Positions 27,225 to 35,441 of a stretch of DNA of 64,000 nt are shown piece after piece. The stretch is from Candidatus Acidiferrales bacterium. Lineage in GTDB: Bacteria; Bacteroidota; Ignavibacteria; Kryptoniales; JAKASW01. How positions within the stretch are numbered: the first letter of the stretch is position 1; every line of letters begins with the position of its first letter. The notes beneath the pieces were generated by a model, which was not told the origin of the DNA, ran no database searches, and saw only the letters and a program-made list of their open reading frames with translations. The stretch spans positions 150,532 to 214,531 of the forward strand of contig DATJAY010000012.1 in the NCBI GenBank assembly GCA_035515795.1. The letters run 5' to 3'. The position numbers were made by a program, and so were the translations under genes.

Positions 27225-27271
27225 CTGTCATTGCTGAGACTGCCCTTTGGCATCGCTCCTCGCAATGACGG
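27225..27271. repeat. palindromic dispersed repeat between two operon genes
   Basis: GTCATTGC at 27227-27234 pairs exactly with GCAATGAC at 27262-27269 around a 27-base centre containing GGCATCGCTCCTC. The sequence resembles the common bacterial intergenic repeat beginning GTCATTGCGAGGAGCGA. It lies between the nrfD-like gene and the GcvH-like gene of the same transcript and could form a stem in the mRNA. Confidence 0.65.
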
Positions 27272-27289
27272 TCCGATTCTGATAATTTT

Positions 27290-28522
27290 TTATTCGTAGC
27301 TCGTCTCCCTCTCTTGCGGAAATAGCTTCAGGTATCTGAACGAGAACGAGTAAGTTAAAACTCCGTATGCAATAACAAAAAGAAACGTCGCTATTTCCTG
27401 CCAGCTTGGTGTGTAGAGCATGAACTTGTCGAAAGGCAGCGTCGGCACGGCGAGAGTCTGTATCGTCATGACAAACCTGTTGAGAAGAATCCCGCAGCAG
27501 ACCGAGCCTGCGTTCAGAACGAGCCAGCCGGGATTCAATTTCTTGTTCCCGAAAATAAAAACAAGTGCGGGTATCAAACCGAAAACAATTATCTCTGCAA
27601 ACAAGACCCATATGCTGAACGGTTCATGAAGGTAATAGCTCATGGCTGATAGCCTGTGGGACGGAACGGTTCTGTCCATCCAATTCATGGTATCGATGCT
27701 TTTGAGTAGTACGTAGAAAATCAGAAGTGAGCCTGATATTTTTGCGAGAAGTCTGAAGACTTCGTCTTTCACGAGCCGCTTCCTGCTTAGTTTGGATACA
27801 AGCCACGTCGTCAGGATTATGAAGCTCGGCCCGGAAGCTGCCGCGGAGATTATGAAAAGGAAGAATGTCGACGGCCAAATCGCGATCCCTTCACGAAATG
27901 CAAATGGTCGCCCTTGAAGAACTCCGTATAATCCGCCGAGTGAACCCTGATGGAAGAATGAGAGAAATGTCCCGACCCCTGCAAATATTGGTATGACTTT
28001 GTGTAACTGAAATTCGAAAACCAGAAACGACGGAATTTCTCTCAGCTTTCTGTTTTTGAAGATCAGCGGAATATATTCGATCGCGAGAACGGTGAGGTAG
28101 CACGTTATGCAGAACGTTACCTCCGTCAACATCGAGTGGACATTGGGGTGCCAGAACGTAAACCATGCTCTCAGCGGCTGACCGACATCAACCATCAGGA
28201 TGAGAATCGCGCCGCTGTAGCATATGAACCCGATCACCACCGCGCTGCTTATTACCGACTTGAGTTCGTGCTTCTTCAAAATGTAAAGAAGAAATCCGGT
28301 GAAGAATGCGCCTGCGCCGAGCGCGATGACCGACAGGTCGAGAAATATCCAGAGCCCGAAAGAAAAACGGTTGTCCATGTTTGTTTGATTCAAACCTTTG
28401 AGTAGCACAAGGAATATCGCATACATCCCGACGAGCAGCACGGCCGCCCAAGGTATAATCCATGCCAAGAATTTTTTGAATGGCGCTCGATCAAGACCCC
28501 GTGCGATGAGATGACTATCCAT
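27290..28522 (-). CDS. NrfD/PsrC-like quinone-interacting membrane subunit
   Basis: 410 residues when started at the second ATG (28522), which is seven bases from GGGAG; the first ATG is at 28528. Around ten membrane helices are visible. It belongs to the NrfD/PsrC/QrcD/ActC group, which bind menaquinone or menaquinol and pass electrons to an Fe-S partner. The start overlaps the end of the ferredoxin-like gene by 8 bases. Expected to be the membrane core of the complex encoded here. Confidence 0.87.
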   Translation of the reverse strand: MDSHLIARGLDRAPFKKFLAWIIPWAAVLLVGMYAIFLVLLKGLNQTNMDNRFSFGLWIFLDLSVIALGAGAFFTGFLLYILKKHELKSVISSAVVIGFICYSGAILILMVDVGQPLRAWFTFWHPNVHSMLTEVTFCITCYLTVLAIEYIPLIFKNRKLREIPSFLVFEFQLHKVIPIFAGVGTFLSFFHQGSLGGLYGVLQGRPFAFREGIAIWPSTFFLFIISAAASGPSFIILTTWLVSKLSRKRLVKDEVFRLLAKISGSLLIFYVLLKSIDTMNWMDRTVPSHRLSAMSYYLHEPFSIWVLFAEIIVFGLIPALVFIFGNKKLNPGWLVLNAGSVCCGILLNRFVMTIQTLAVPTLPFDKFMLYTPSWQEIATFLFVIAYGVLTYSFSFRYLKLFPQERETSYE

Positions 28523-29339
28523 TGGCATTCTCCCTTTCCGCCGGTTCGTTTTCTGCGAACGTCGTCTTTGACTCGATAAGTCTCCTCACCCATTCTTGCT
28601 CCGAATGAAAGTAAACTTTCGGTTCTGTACCGAGGTTCTCTAGCAAACGGAAACTGTTTTTGTCTCTCGAAAACCTGGAGGCTTTGCTATCGGAATCGAG
28701 CAGATCGCCGAAAGCCATTGCCCGAGTCGGACAACACTCGACACATGCCGGAACATATTCGGCGGGGTCAATGTCTTTTTTCCCCTCAACCGCTGCTTTC
28801 GATCTGGCCGCTTGAAGGCGGTGGAAACAGAAATTGCATTTCTCGACGACGCCTCTCATGCGCGGCGAAACATCCGGGTTCAACGTTTTCTCCATCCCAT
28901 TCGGCCAAGCCGGATCCCACCAGTTGAAATATCTTGCGTGATACGGACATGCCACCATGCAGTAGCGACAACCAAAGCATCTGACAGGAATCTGGCCGAC
29001 TATTCCTGTGCTCTGATCCAGTTCGACCGCGTTCTGAGGGCAGACTGACACGCACGGGGTATGATGCTCGCATTGCTGGCACGAAATCGGGAAGAAGACC
29101 GACTTATTGTTGGGAAATGGAAGGCCATTGTCGACTTCGTAGACTCGCATCGGTGTGATTCCCGTCCTGTCGGTTGCAGTTGACGGAGCAGGTGGAACGT
29201 TGTTCTCGACCGCGCATGCCACCATGCACGCGCCGCAGCCGGTGCACCTGTCGACGTCGATGACCATTCCGTATTTTGCCTTGCGATAATTAATCACTTT
29301 ATCTACGCCGGAAGAATTTCCGCTTTCGTAATTCGCCAT
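28515..29339 (-). CDS. four-cluster ferredoxin-like electron transfer subunit
   Basis: 274 residues with the DmsB/NrfC/PsrB arrangement: CTGCGACMVAC, CQQCEHHTPCVSVCP, CFGCRYCMVACPYHARYF, and CNFCFHRL paired with CVECCPTRAM. These cysteines fit four cubane clusters. There is no signal peptide of its own, so it probably reaches the periplasmic side with the molybdopterin-family partner, which has a Tat-like leader. The start lies 37 bases inside the end of that partner gene, and the end overlaps the nrfD-like start, consistent with a fixed complex. Confidence 0.9.
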   Translation of the reverse strand: MANYESGNSSGVDKVINYRKAKYGMVIDVDRCTGCGACMVACAVENNVPPAPSTATDRTGITPMRVYEVDNGLPFPNNKSVFFPISCQQCEHHTPCVSVCPQNAVELDQSTGIVGQIPVRCFGCRYCMVACPYHARYFNWWDPAWPNGMEKTLNPDVSPRMRGVVEKCNFCFHRLQAARSKAAVEGKKDIDPAEYVPACVECCPTRAMAFGDLLDSDSKASRFSRDKNSFRLLENLGTEPKVYFHSEQEWVRRLIESKTTFAENEPAERENANG

Positions 29340-31420
29340 GTTGAATCATTCTCTATTTTACAGATTTCTAAAATGTTCGTTTCATCTGATCCGACCGTCG
29401 CTTGGATTATGCCGGGCATGACCGCTTTGTCCAACTTTACTTTTATGTCCGTGATGCCGATTTCTGTCTTGAGTGTTGCTCTATTGCCATCGCTCAGACT
29501 AAACCTGCTTGCAGTTTCAGGATTGATTGAAGCGGTATTGCCTGATTCGCGCAGATCGGATTCTCTGTCGAGTTTTTCCATGAGTTGATGAGGCTGGGCA
29601 ACGGTCGCCGCGTACGGCAGAAGAACGAGCCCCGGGCCATCTGAATTGCGGGTAGTCGCCGCCGATAACTTTTCAAATCCATGATCGTCTCCTCCAAGGA
29701 ATTGGAAGCGTGTCGGGATCTCTTTTGACCTTGACATCACTTTGTCTTCGTACCAGCATCCGCCGTGTGACAAAATTTGCGTTAACTGCTCAGCGGAGGA
29801 GATGTCCGATAATCTCGCTGTCTTGCCGGATGTAGCATCGAAGACAAATCCTTTTCGTTCCCTGAAGATCTTTGTGACGCGGCTCTTCAGGAGCGTCTCA
29901 AGTTGTGGAAACTCATTATCGGTATCCCTCGCAATTCTTCTTATGACATCGAGTGGTTCCACGACTTCGTTCGGCGTCACGAGGATCGGTCTGGAAATGG
30001 AGTACGATGCCATGGAAACGGTTGGCGGCGTCGGGGAATCGCCGTAAGATTCAAGGTATGTGGGGGAGGGAATCAAATAGTCTGCATATCTTGCGATTCC
30101 GGTGAAATACGGTGAAAGACTGACGACCATCGGATCATTCGTGACGAGTTTTTGTTCAAGCATCTGCCAGGGAAAGGCACTGCCAGATTCCGCGCCGTCC
30201 AGAATCAAAACTCTGATTGAATGATCAGGCACATCGATTAGTGAAGTTTCTTCTGCAAGCTTTTCTTCAAGCGGGGCGGGTAATCCGGTTCGCGGAATCA
30301 AGCCTCCTTTTGTGTTGACGGCGCCGAGTAAAATGTTTAAATCCATGAAAGCAATCTGCTCGTCTCTACTGAAAGAAGAGCCGTCGAATACCACGAGTGA
30401 GGGTTTCCTTGAAGCCAGGTCACGCGCGATCTCGCGGATCCTTTCCGCGGGAATTCCCATCTGCCCTGAAACATTTGCCGATGAAAATTTCTTCACTAAT
30501 TCGGTGAAAGAAACGCTGGAATTGTTGTCGAAGTCTTTTGAATGTGCCTTAAGTTTTTGTATGTCGCAGAGTCTTTCTTCTATCATTACATCTGCGATCG
30601 CAAGCACAAATGCGGCCTCGGTGCCGGGTTTAACCGGAACCCATTCGTCGGCAAGTTGAGCGGTCCTCGAATGAATCGATTCAACCTGAATTATCTTGAC
30701 GTGATCTTTTCCGCTGCGATTTTTGACAACTCTTGAAAATTGTCCGAGCGTTCCCCATCCGTCAAGTACCGGAGCTCCGAAGCTCAGGATTGTTCGGGCG
30801 TTCTCTATATCAAATCCAAATGAAGTTTCTTTTTCACCAATGACGTTTTTAATAAGCTCTGTCGAAACGCCATGTGTCGTTGGAGGAATGACGTAGAGCC
30901 CATCGGCTAATCCCGCCAGAAATTTCCTATAAGCAAAAGATATTGTTCTTTTGGGTTGTCCATCAAGGATTGCGACGGATCCTTGTCTTGATGACGAGAT
31001 CGCACCGATAATCGCGGAGATCGATTCCTCCGAGGAGACCGGGACACTATTCGTGCCGTTGCTGTTATGCAGAACTTTATACGGCTGGAGGAGCCGGGAT
31101 GGGTGATATGGAAGCAGGTGTCCACCGAGTCCGATTGAACATAATCCGCCGCCGCTAATCGGGTGATCCGGAATTCCCGTCAGGCTGACCGGCTGGTTGT
31201 CGACGCATCTTGTGCGGACGCCGCACGCCATGGGGCATAAAGTGCAGGTCGTATTCCTGAAATTTATCTTCCCATTTCGTGGTACGGGGATCCACGACCA
31301 ATTCTGTGACCACTTTGCGGTCTCGTCGAGAATTTTCCAGGGGATCGGAGTGATCATCAAGCCGACCGCAGAGCCTCCGACGAGTTTTATCCAGTTTCGA
31401 CGTGTAATCCGCTTGCTCAT
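29303..31420 (-). CDS. molybdopterin oxidoreductase-family subunit (QrcB/ActB-like)
   Basis: 705 residues. RRNWIKLVGGSAVGLM at the N-terminus is a Tat-type leader. CTLCPMACGVRTRC near residue 58 and a later cysteine in GGLCSIGLGG form a C-x2-C-x3-C...C site for a 4Fe-4S cluster, as in the DMSO reductase superfamily. QrcB of sulfate reducers and ActB of alternative complex III belong to this superfamily yet lack the metal cofactor; whether this one binds molybdenum is not visible by eye. AGGA lies six bases before the start. The pentahaem gene is just upstream and the ferredoxin gene overlaps the 3' end. Confidence 0.88.
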   Translation of the reverse strand: MSKRITRRNWIKLVGGSAVGLMITPIPWKILDETAKWSQNWSWIPVPRNGKINFRNTTCTLCPMACGVRTRCVDNQPVSLTGIPDHPISGGGLCSIGLGGHLLPYHPSRLLQPYKVLHNSNGTNSVPVSSEESISAIIGAISSSRQGSVAILDGQPKRTISFAYRKFLAGLADGLYVIPPTTHGVSTELIKNVIGEKETSFGFDIENARTILSFGAPVLDGWGTLGQFSRVVKNRSGKDHVKIIQVESIHSRTAQLADEWVPVKPGTEAAFVLAIADVMIEERLCDIQKLKAHSKDFDNNSSVSFTELVKKFSSANVSGQMGIPAERIREIARDLASRKPSLVVFDGSSFSRDEQIAFMDLNILLGAVNTKGGLIPRTGLPAPLEEKLAEETSLIDVPDHSIRVLILDGAESGSAFPWQMLEQKLVTNDPMVVSLSPYFTGIARYADYLIPSPTYLESYGDSPTPPTVSMASYSISRPILVTPNEVVEPLDVIRRIARDTDNEFPQLETLLKSRVTKIFRERKGFVFDATSGKTARLSDISSAEQLTQILSHGGCWYEDKVMSRSKEIPTRFQFLGGDDHGFEKLSAATTRNSDGPGLVLLPYAATVAQPHQLMEKLDRESDLRESGNTASINPETASRFSLSDGNRATLKTEIGITDIKVKLDKAVMPGIIQATVGSDETNILEICKIENDSTWRITKAEILPA

Positions 31421-31428
31421 TTTGAATC

Positions 31429-32016
31429 CTATTTATGACAATCGATGCAGCTTTCCTGCACGCCGCGTTCATGGTGACAGTTAGAACAATCGTCCATCCT
31501 CATTCCACGCGATGGAGTTGAGGGAAAGTTGAGCAGATCCTTGCCGAAGACATCGAGGCCATATCCGCTGATACGGCTGAAATATGCCGGCCGGAGTTTC
31601 CGCGTATACGCCTGTCCGAAGTGGCATGTTTGGCAATCCATTCCCGCGAGTTTCACATGAGTCGAGTGTGAGAAGAACACACTTTGCGGCTGCATGGAAT
31701 AGATGATCCATGGAATCTCTCGTCCCGGCATCACGTATTCATTTACCAGCCGCGCTTCGTCTTTGGAAATTCCCATCGGCTTCGAATGACAGCTTCTGCA
31801 TTTTTCTATGGTGGGAATTCCGTTGAACCGTCCATCCTTATCGAAAGTGTGGCAGCTGCCGCACTTCAATCCCACGTTGTCACCCGTGTGAGCGAAATGG
31901 CTGAATTGTATCGGTTGATTGACAGGTCTGTAGATAACGTATGGAAAAGTGATCCAGCCAAACAGAAGTATGACCGTTATCCCGGTGAGAAACATTAATT
32001 TACCATGGTCCTTCAC
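31429..32016 (-). CDS. membrane-anchored pentahaem c-type cytochrome
   Basis: The GTG at 32016 has AAGGAGA seven bases upstream; an earlier GTG at 32046 overlaps the previous gene. About 195 residues with one N-terminal membrane helix (FLTGITVILLFGWITFPYVI) and five CxxCH motifs: CGSCH, CRSCH, CQTCH, CSNCH and CIDCH. Class III/c7-like cytochromes of this type are the electron exit of Qrc (QrcA) and alternative complex III (ActA). It lies between the second GcvH-like gene and the molybdopterin-family gene. Electrons would pass from here to a periplasmic carrier or outer-membrane conduit. Confidence 0.9.
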   Translation of the reverse strand: MKDHGKLMFLTGITVILLFGWITFPYVIYRPVNQPIQFSHFAHTGDNVGLKCGSCHTFDKDGRFNGIPTIEKCRSCHSKPMGISKDEARLVNEYVMPGREIPWIIYSMQPQSVFFSHSTHVKLAGMDCQTCHFGQAYTRKLRPAYFSRISGYGLDVFGKDLLNFPSTPSRGMRMDDCSNCHHERGVQESCIDCHK

Positions 32017-32042
32017 AATCAATTCTCCTTCTTTATCCCTGT

Positions 32043-32996
32043 TCACCGCCGGGATGAGAAGAACTCGTTGTATAGAATTACTAATTCTTCTTTGTTCAAA
32101 TTTCTGGATAGTTCGCTGCTGAATATTCCGCCGTCGGCGGCGAGCCGAGCCTCGTTTCCGGCTGCGTCAACAAGTTTTTCGCGCAGAAGCTCCGATAGTT
32201 TTGTCGCTTCATTTTTCATCCACGTCCGAGCATCACTGCCGCGAATCAATCCATGTCGTATATCGGTTTCTCCTTGCATCCTGGCCGCGACGCCCTCAAA
32301 GAGCCATCCGAACGTGTACGGATCGCTAATGATTTTATCGGGCTTCGTTCTCAGGAGCGAATTTGTTGCTTTGACATCGATGTGATTCGGAAAAACCATC
32401 GGGAGATCGGCTCCATTAACCGTTATTACTGCGCCTGCAAGATGTTTACCGGAAGTCGGAGCGAAAGCGAGTTTTTCTACTTTGCCGACGACCCTGGTGA
32501 AGAAAGGATCGACACCTATGTGGCATGTTCCTTCCTCGTCAATTTCAGCCCACATATGATTCGCGGAATAGAAATGCCAGCCGGTCGTTTGAATGCCTTC
32601 AACAGACCATGGACCGTCATCTTCTGAATTGAGATCTGGTGTGGCAGCTTGATGTAATTTCCGCAGGTCGAGATGGGAAATGTTCAAAAACGATTCGCAA
32701 TAACGATGGCTGGACGTTCCGCAGCGTGAAAGATTCGGCTCACTGTACGGAATGTACTTCACGACCGATTCGCCCGAGCAGTATTGTGCCAGAGATTCCT
32801 GCAAGAATGGGCAGCGGGATTGACTGGGAGATTCCTCGTGAAGCTGTTTCATCCAGGGACAAGAAGTGTACCCGATCGATGAGCATCGCTCATCCGTTTC
32901 ATTCTCTGATTTGATTGGATTCTGCGCGATCATTTTCTTGAACTCGCATGCGCCGCAGGACTTTACTTGGGCCTCGCGCAAGAAGGAACATCTCAT
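32043..32996 (-). CDS. soluble cysteine-rich GcvH-like protein with duplicated Cys motif
   Basis: 317 residues, no signal peptide or membrane helix. Nine cysteines lie in residues 1-100 in two copies of one pattern: RCSFLREAQVKSC then RCSSIGYTSCPWM, and RCPFLQESLAQYC then RCGTSSHRYCESF. A GcvH-like domain follows (TGWHFYSANHMWAEIDEEG, HIGVDPFFTRVVGKVEKL, later ISDPYTFGWLFEG, which matches the NSEPYAGGWIF-type end of GcvH). The lipoyl lysine motif is absent; the aligned place reads NGADLPM. It could bind Fe-S or zinc and act in assembly or regulation of the complex. TAATG junction with the preceding gene and a 4-base coupling zone before the cytochrome gene. Confidence 0.78.
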   Translation of the reverse strand: MRCSFLREAQVKSCGACEFKKMIAQNPIKSENETDERCSSIGYTSCPWMKQLHEESPSQSRCPFLQESLAQYCSGESVVKYIPYSEPNLSRCGTSSHRYCESFLNISHLDLRKLHQAATPDLNSEDDGPWSVEGIQTTGWHFYSANHMWAEIDEEGTCHIGVDPFFTRVVGKVEKLAFAPTSGKHLAGAVITVNGADLPMVFPNHIDVKATNSLLRTKPDKIISDPYTFGWLFEGVAARMQGETDIRHGLIRGSDARTWMKNEATKLSELLREKLVDAAGNEARLAADGGIFSSELSRNLNKEELVILYNEFFSSRR

Positions 32997-33286
32997 TAGA
33001 TTCGCGATTTGCGATTTTTGTTTTTTGCTTTGATCGTCTCGATGCCGTCTTCGGAAACGACAAGCATATCGTCGTCATCTTTTTTCTTACGGCCGTCTGA
33101 CATGGTAACACCGAGTCCTGTAACGATGAACGCATGATCGCCTATTTTGCTTTGTTTTCTTGATTTAGCCCGTTGTCTGATCTCCCGGATTGTCGCGTAG
33201 CCGATTACCAGAACACAGGCCAGCGTTACCAAGCCGAGCACGATGTTTGTTACAGTCAGCCAGAATACCTGGTCATAATTTATCAT
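32996..33286 (-). CDS. small single-helix membrane protein, first gene of the complex operon
   Basis: The start at 33286 has AAAGGAGA seven bases upstream; the open frame extends further but without such a site. About 96 residues: one N-terminal membrane helix (about residues 6-28, FWLTVTNIVLGLVTLACVLV) followed by a basic, Lys/Arg/Asp-rich cytoplasmic tail. No family is recognised. The stop shares a base with the start of the GcvH-like gene (TAATG). The position suggests an accessory or assembly subunit of the NrfD-type complex. Confidence 0.7.
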   Translation of the reverse strand: MINYDQVFWLTVTNIVLGLVTLACVLVIGYATIREIRQRAKSRKQSKIGDHAFIVTGLGVTMSDGRKKKDDDDMLVVSEDGIETIKAKNKNRKSRI

Positions 33287-33639
33287 GGTGAATCTCCTTT
33301 TGCCTTGAGTGTCAACCTCACCAGGATTCACAACCCTGATGAGCTTCCTTATTTTTTCACAAGCAATGTGCCGGGCCGTACGAATCTCATAAGTTGGATC
33401 TGTAAATCATTGTGATGTGAGAAGATAAAAATCTTCACGACCTCACGGCGAGAATCAGACTGGTTGTAACTGTGTTGGCTAAGCCTACATGTCGGTTGGC
33501 AAATCCGGCACACAAAGACGAGGCCGTCGCTTGAATTACTCGGAGTCCTGAATGATTTTGCCTGTACGCGAGAGAATTCGGAACAAACCAATCGGTCGCG
33601 TTTTTGTTCCTTGTCTGAATTTTCATAGAGGAGAGAAAT
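33287..33639. other. divergent control region of the complex operon and a secreted protein gene
   Basis: A 353-base gene-free stretch between the minus-strand complex operon and a plus-strand secreted protein gene. Open frames on the minus strand here look like chance frames. It should hold both promoters; I find no confident sigma-70 or sigma-54 pair. The clearest structure is the palindrome at 33421-33436. Confidence 0.55.
33421..33436. promoter_or_regulatory. palindrome GAAGAT-AAAA-ATCTTC in the divergent region
   Basis: GAAGAT at 33421-33426 and ATCTTC at 33431-33436 form a perfect inverted repeat with four A between, flanked by imperfectly matching GTGA and CAC. It could be an operator or a short hairpin. 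It lies 135 bases upstream of the complex operon start and about 200 bases upstream of the secreted protein. Confidence 0.35.
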
Positions 33640-34239
33640 ATGGTCAAGAAGATTTTCCTGGCTTGTACCATGATATTCGCATATCAAAATAGCTTTTCTC
33701 AGGTGCCGGATGCTACGGTTATTGTGAATCAGAGTACACTCAATGGATTTCTGAATGCCGTTGGCCCAATCAGCGGGAAAGACCAGTACAATGTCCTTGG
33801 TGCAAAAGGTGATTACACATGGACGCTAGCGAACGCACGTATCGAGCTCATGCCCGACAAGGCACACTTCGTTGCCGATGCGACTGTGAAGACCGGTCCG
33901 TTTTCGTACGGTTCGGTCGCAAATGGCGACGTCGAGGTGAAATACAATCAGGAAACGAATAGGATTTCCGTCAGGGTATTGAATGCCGAATTTGAAGTCT
34001 ACACGAAAATTTTCGGCAAGAAAATTCATATCACCAATATTGATGCGGCGAAATATTACAAGCCGGAATTTGAATTTGCGGGACCGCAGCCGGTTCAGCC
34101 GAGCGTGGCTGTCAATCTTCCGGATGGGACATCAAAAACCATTTATATTATGCCCGTTTCGCAGAACATGAAAATTGTCCGGGAACAAATCGTCGTTGCA
34201 TCGCAGTTGAAATTTTCGGACCAGCCGATACAGCATTAA
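33640..34239 (+). CDS. secreted protein of unknown function
   Basis: 199 residues with a signal peptide (about 1-20, ending NSFSQ). The mature part alternates short hydrophobic and polar stretches in the way of a beta-rich lipid- or ligand-binding protein: TVIVNQSTLNGFLNAVG, ARIELMPDKAHFVADATV, then VEVKYNQETNRISVRVLNAEFEV. The overall style recalls DUF1439/SMP-like periplasmic proteins, but I do not recognise a family with confidence. It diverges from the multihaem complex operon. An AGGAGAG site lies before the ATG. Confidence 0.65.
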   Translation: MVKKIFLACTMIFAYQNSFSQVPDATVIVNQSTLNGFLNAVGPISGKDQYNVLGAKGDYTWTLANARIELMPDKAHFVADATVKTGPFSYGSVANGDVEVKYNQETNRISVRVLNAEFEVYTKIFGKKIHITNIDAAKYYKPEFEFAGPQPVQPSVAVNLPDGTSKTIYIMPVSQNMKIVREQIVVASQLKFSDQPIQH

Positions 34240-34321
34240 TACTGGTTACGGCTTATCTGTCCTTCCATTGATTCGGGATTTCCAGAGTAATATATTCGTT
34301 TAGTTGGTAGAGGAGTTATAG

Positions 34322-35434
34322 ATGTCCGAGAGTAGATGGGCAGAGCTGCATAGAAAGCTCGGCGCCACGTTGGTTCATGTTGACGGCACTGATGTGCCCG
34401 AAAAATACACGTCTGTCGAAGAAGAGTATTCAGCAGCCAGGCGGCACGGAGCATTCTTCGATATTTCCCATTTTGGTAAGTTAAGGCTCACTGGCAGGGA
34501 TTCTCTTGATCTGCTCAATAGAATCTCAACAAACGATTTAAGCGGAATGCGTCCCGGGATGGGTAAGCAGACTTTCCTTGCTACCGAAAAGGGTCGGGTA
34601 GTCGATTTGTGCACGGTATATACGCAACAGGAGAGCCTTCTATTGCGAACAAGCCCCACGAATTCCGGAAATGTAAAGAGATGGATTGAAAAGTTTATCG
34701 TCTCTGAAGATGTGAAGGTGGAGGATGTCACCGGAAATTTTCCGATGATTTTCGTTACCGGCCCATCCGCTCCGGATTTCCTGAAACTGATCACCCGTTC
34801 GAGCCACAAAACACTTTTAGACCTGAGCAAGATGCCGTTATATAACTTCATCGGGACTTTCTTGGGTTCACATGAGGTTTTCTTGTCGAGAACGAGATTG
34901 GCACTTGAGGCAGGTTACGTAATTCTCGTCAATGGAGATGATATGGAATTCGTATGGAACTTGCTTCTCGACAACTCCAGGACTCACGGCGTTGTGCCGG
35001 CCGGGTTGGGAACATTCGAGATTCTCCGCATTGAAGCAGGAACTCCGCTATATCCGAGCGAACTTAATGAGAATGTGAATCCCCTGGAAGTGAATAACCT
35101 TGAAGCTGTGAGTTTCACAAAGGGCTGCTATGTCGGGCAGGAAGTTGTCGCGAGACTTCAAACTTATGACAAGGTGAGAAGGCGGCTTGTGGGTCTCATA
35201 ACAACATCAAAAGTTCATGCCGGGTCAAAAGTGATTGATGCAAAGAGTTCTTCTTCCGGCGTGGAATCTGAGGTAGGATTCGTAACAAGTTCCATTAGAT
35301 CTCCGGGGCTCGGTAAAGAGATTTCGCTGGCGTATGTCTCTATGCAGCAGGTCGTTCCCGGCTCAAAGTATTTCGTAAAAGTCGGAGGAAAAAACATAGA
35401 GGCCGAGTTATCGACTCTACCCTTTATGGTTTAA
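34322..35434 (+). CDS. folate-binding YgfZ/GcvT-family protein
   Basis: 370 residues of the GcvT fold. FFDISHFGKLRLTGRDSLDLL opens the folate-binding part and FTKGCYVGQEVVARLQTYDKV carries the KGCxxGQE signature of YgfZ/IbaA proteins, not the catalytic Asp of aminomethyltransferase. YgfZ-type proteins support assembly or repair of certain Fe-S enzymes under oxidative stress, using tetrahydrofolate. True GcvT is about the same length, but the cysteine signature favours YgfZ. Eight bases separate it from the methionine sulfoxide reductase gene; a shared transcript for oxidative damage repair is likely. Confidence 0.88.
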   Translation: MSESRWAELHRKLGATLVHVDGTDVPEKYTSVEEEYSAARRHGAFFDISHFGKLRLTGRDSLDLLNRISTNDLSGMRPGMGKQTFLATEKGRVVDLCTVYTQQESLLLRTSPTNSGNVKRWIEKFIVSEDVKVEDVTGNFPMIFVTGPSAPDFLKLITRSSHKTLLDLSKMPLYNFIGTFLGSHEVFLSRTRLALEAGYVILVNGDDMEFVWNLLLDNSRTHGVVPAGLGTFEILRIEAGTPLYPSELNENVNPLEVNNLEAVSFTKGCYVGQEVVARLQTYDKVRRRLVGLITTSKVHAGSKVIDAKSSSSGVESEVGFVTSSIRSPGLGKEISLAYVSMQQVVPGSKYFVKVGGKNIEAELSTLPFMV

Positions 35435-35441
35435 GATATCT

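Noticed and set aside
33355-33385. Possible sigma-54 promoter (minus strand GGCCCGGCACATTGC) before the multihaem operon
   Set aside because: The GG-to-GC distance is 11 bases instead of 10 and the -24 box is poor, so it is not reported as a site despite the nearby NtrC-type regulator.
33349-33687. A 112-codon minus-strand frame in the divergent control region
   Set aside because: It overlaps the secreted protein start and the control region, shows no domain or membrane pattern, and has no ribosome-binding site.
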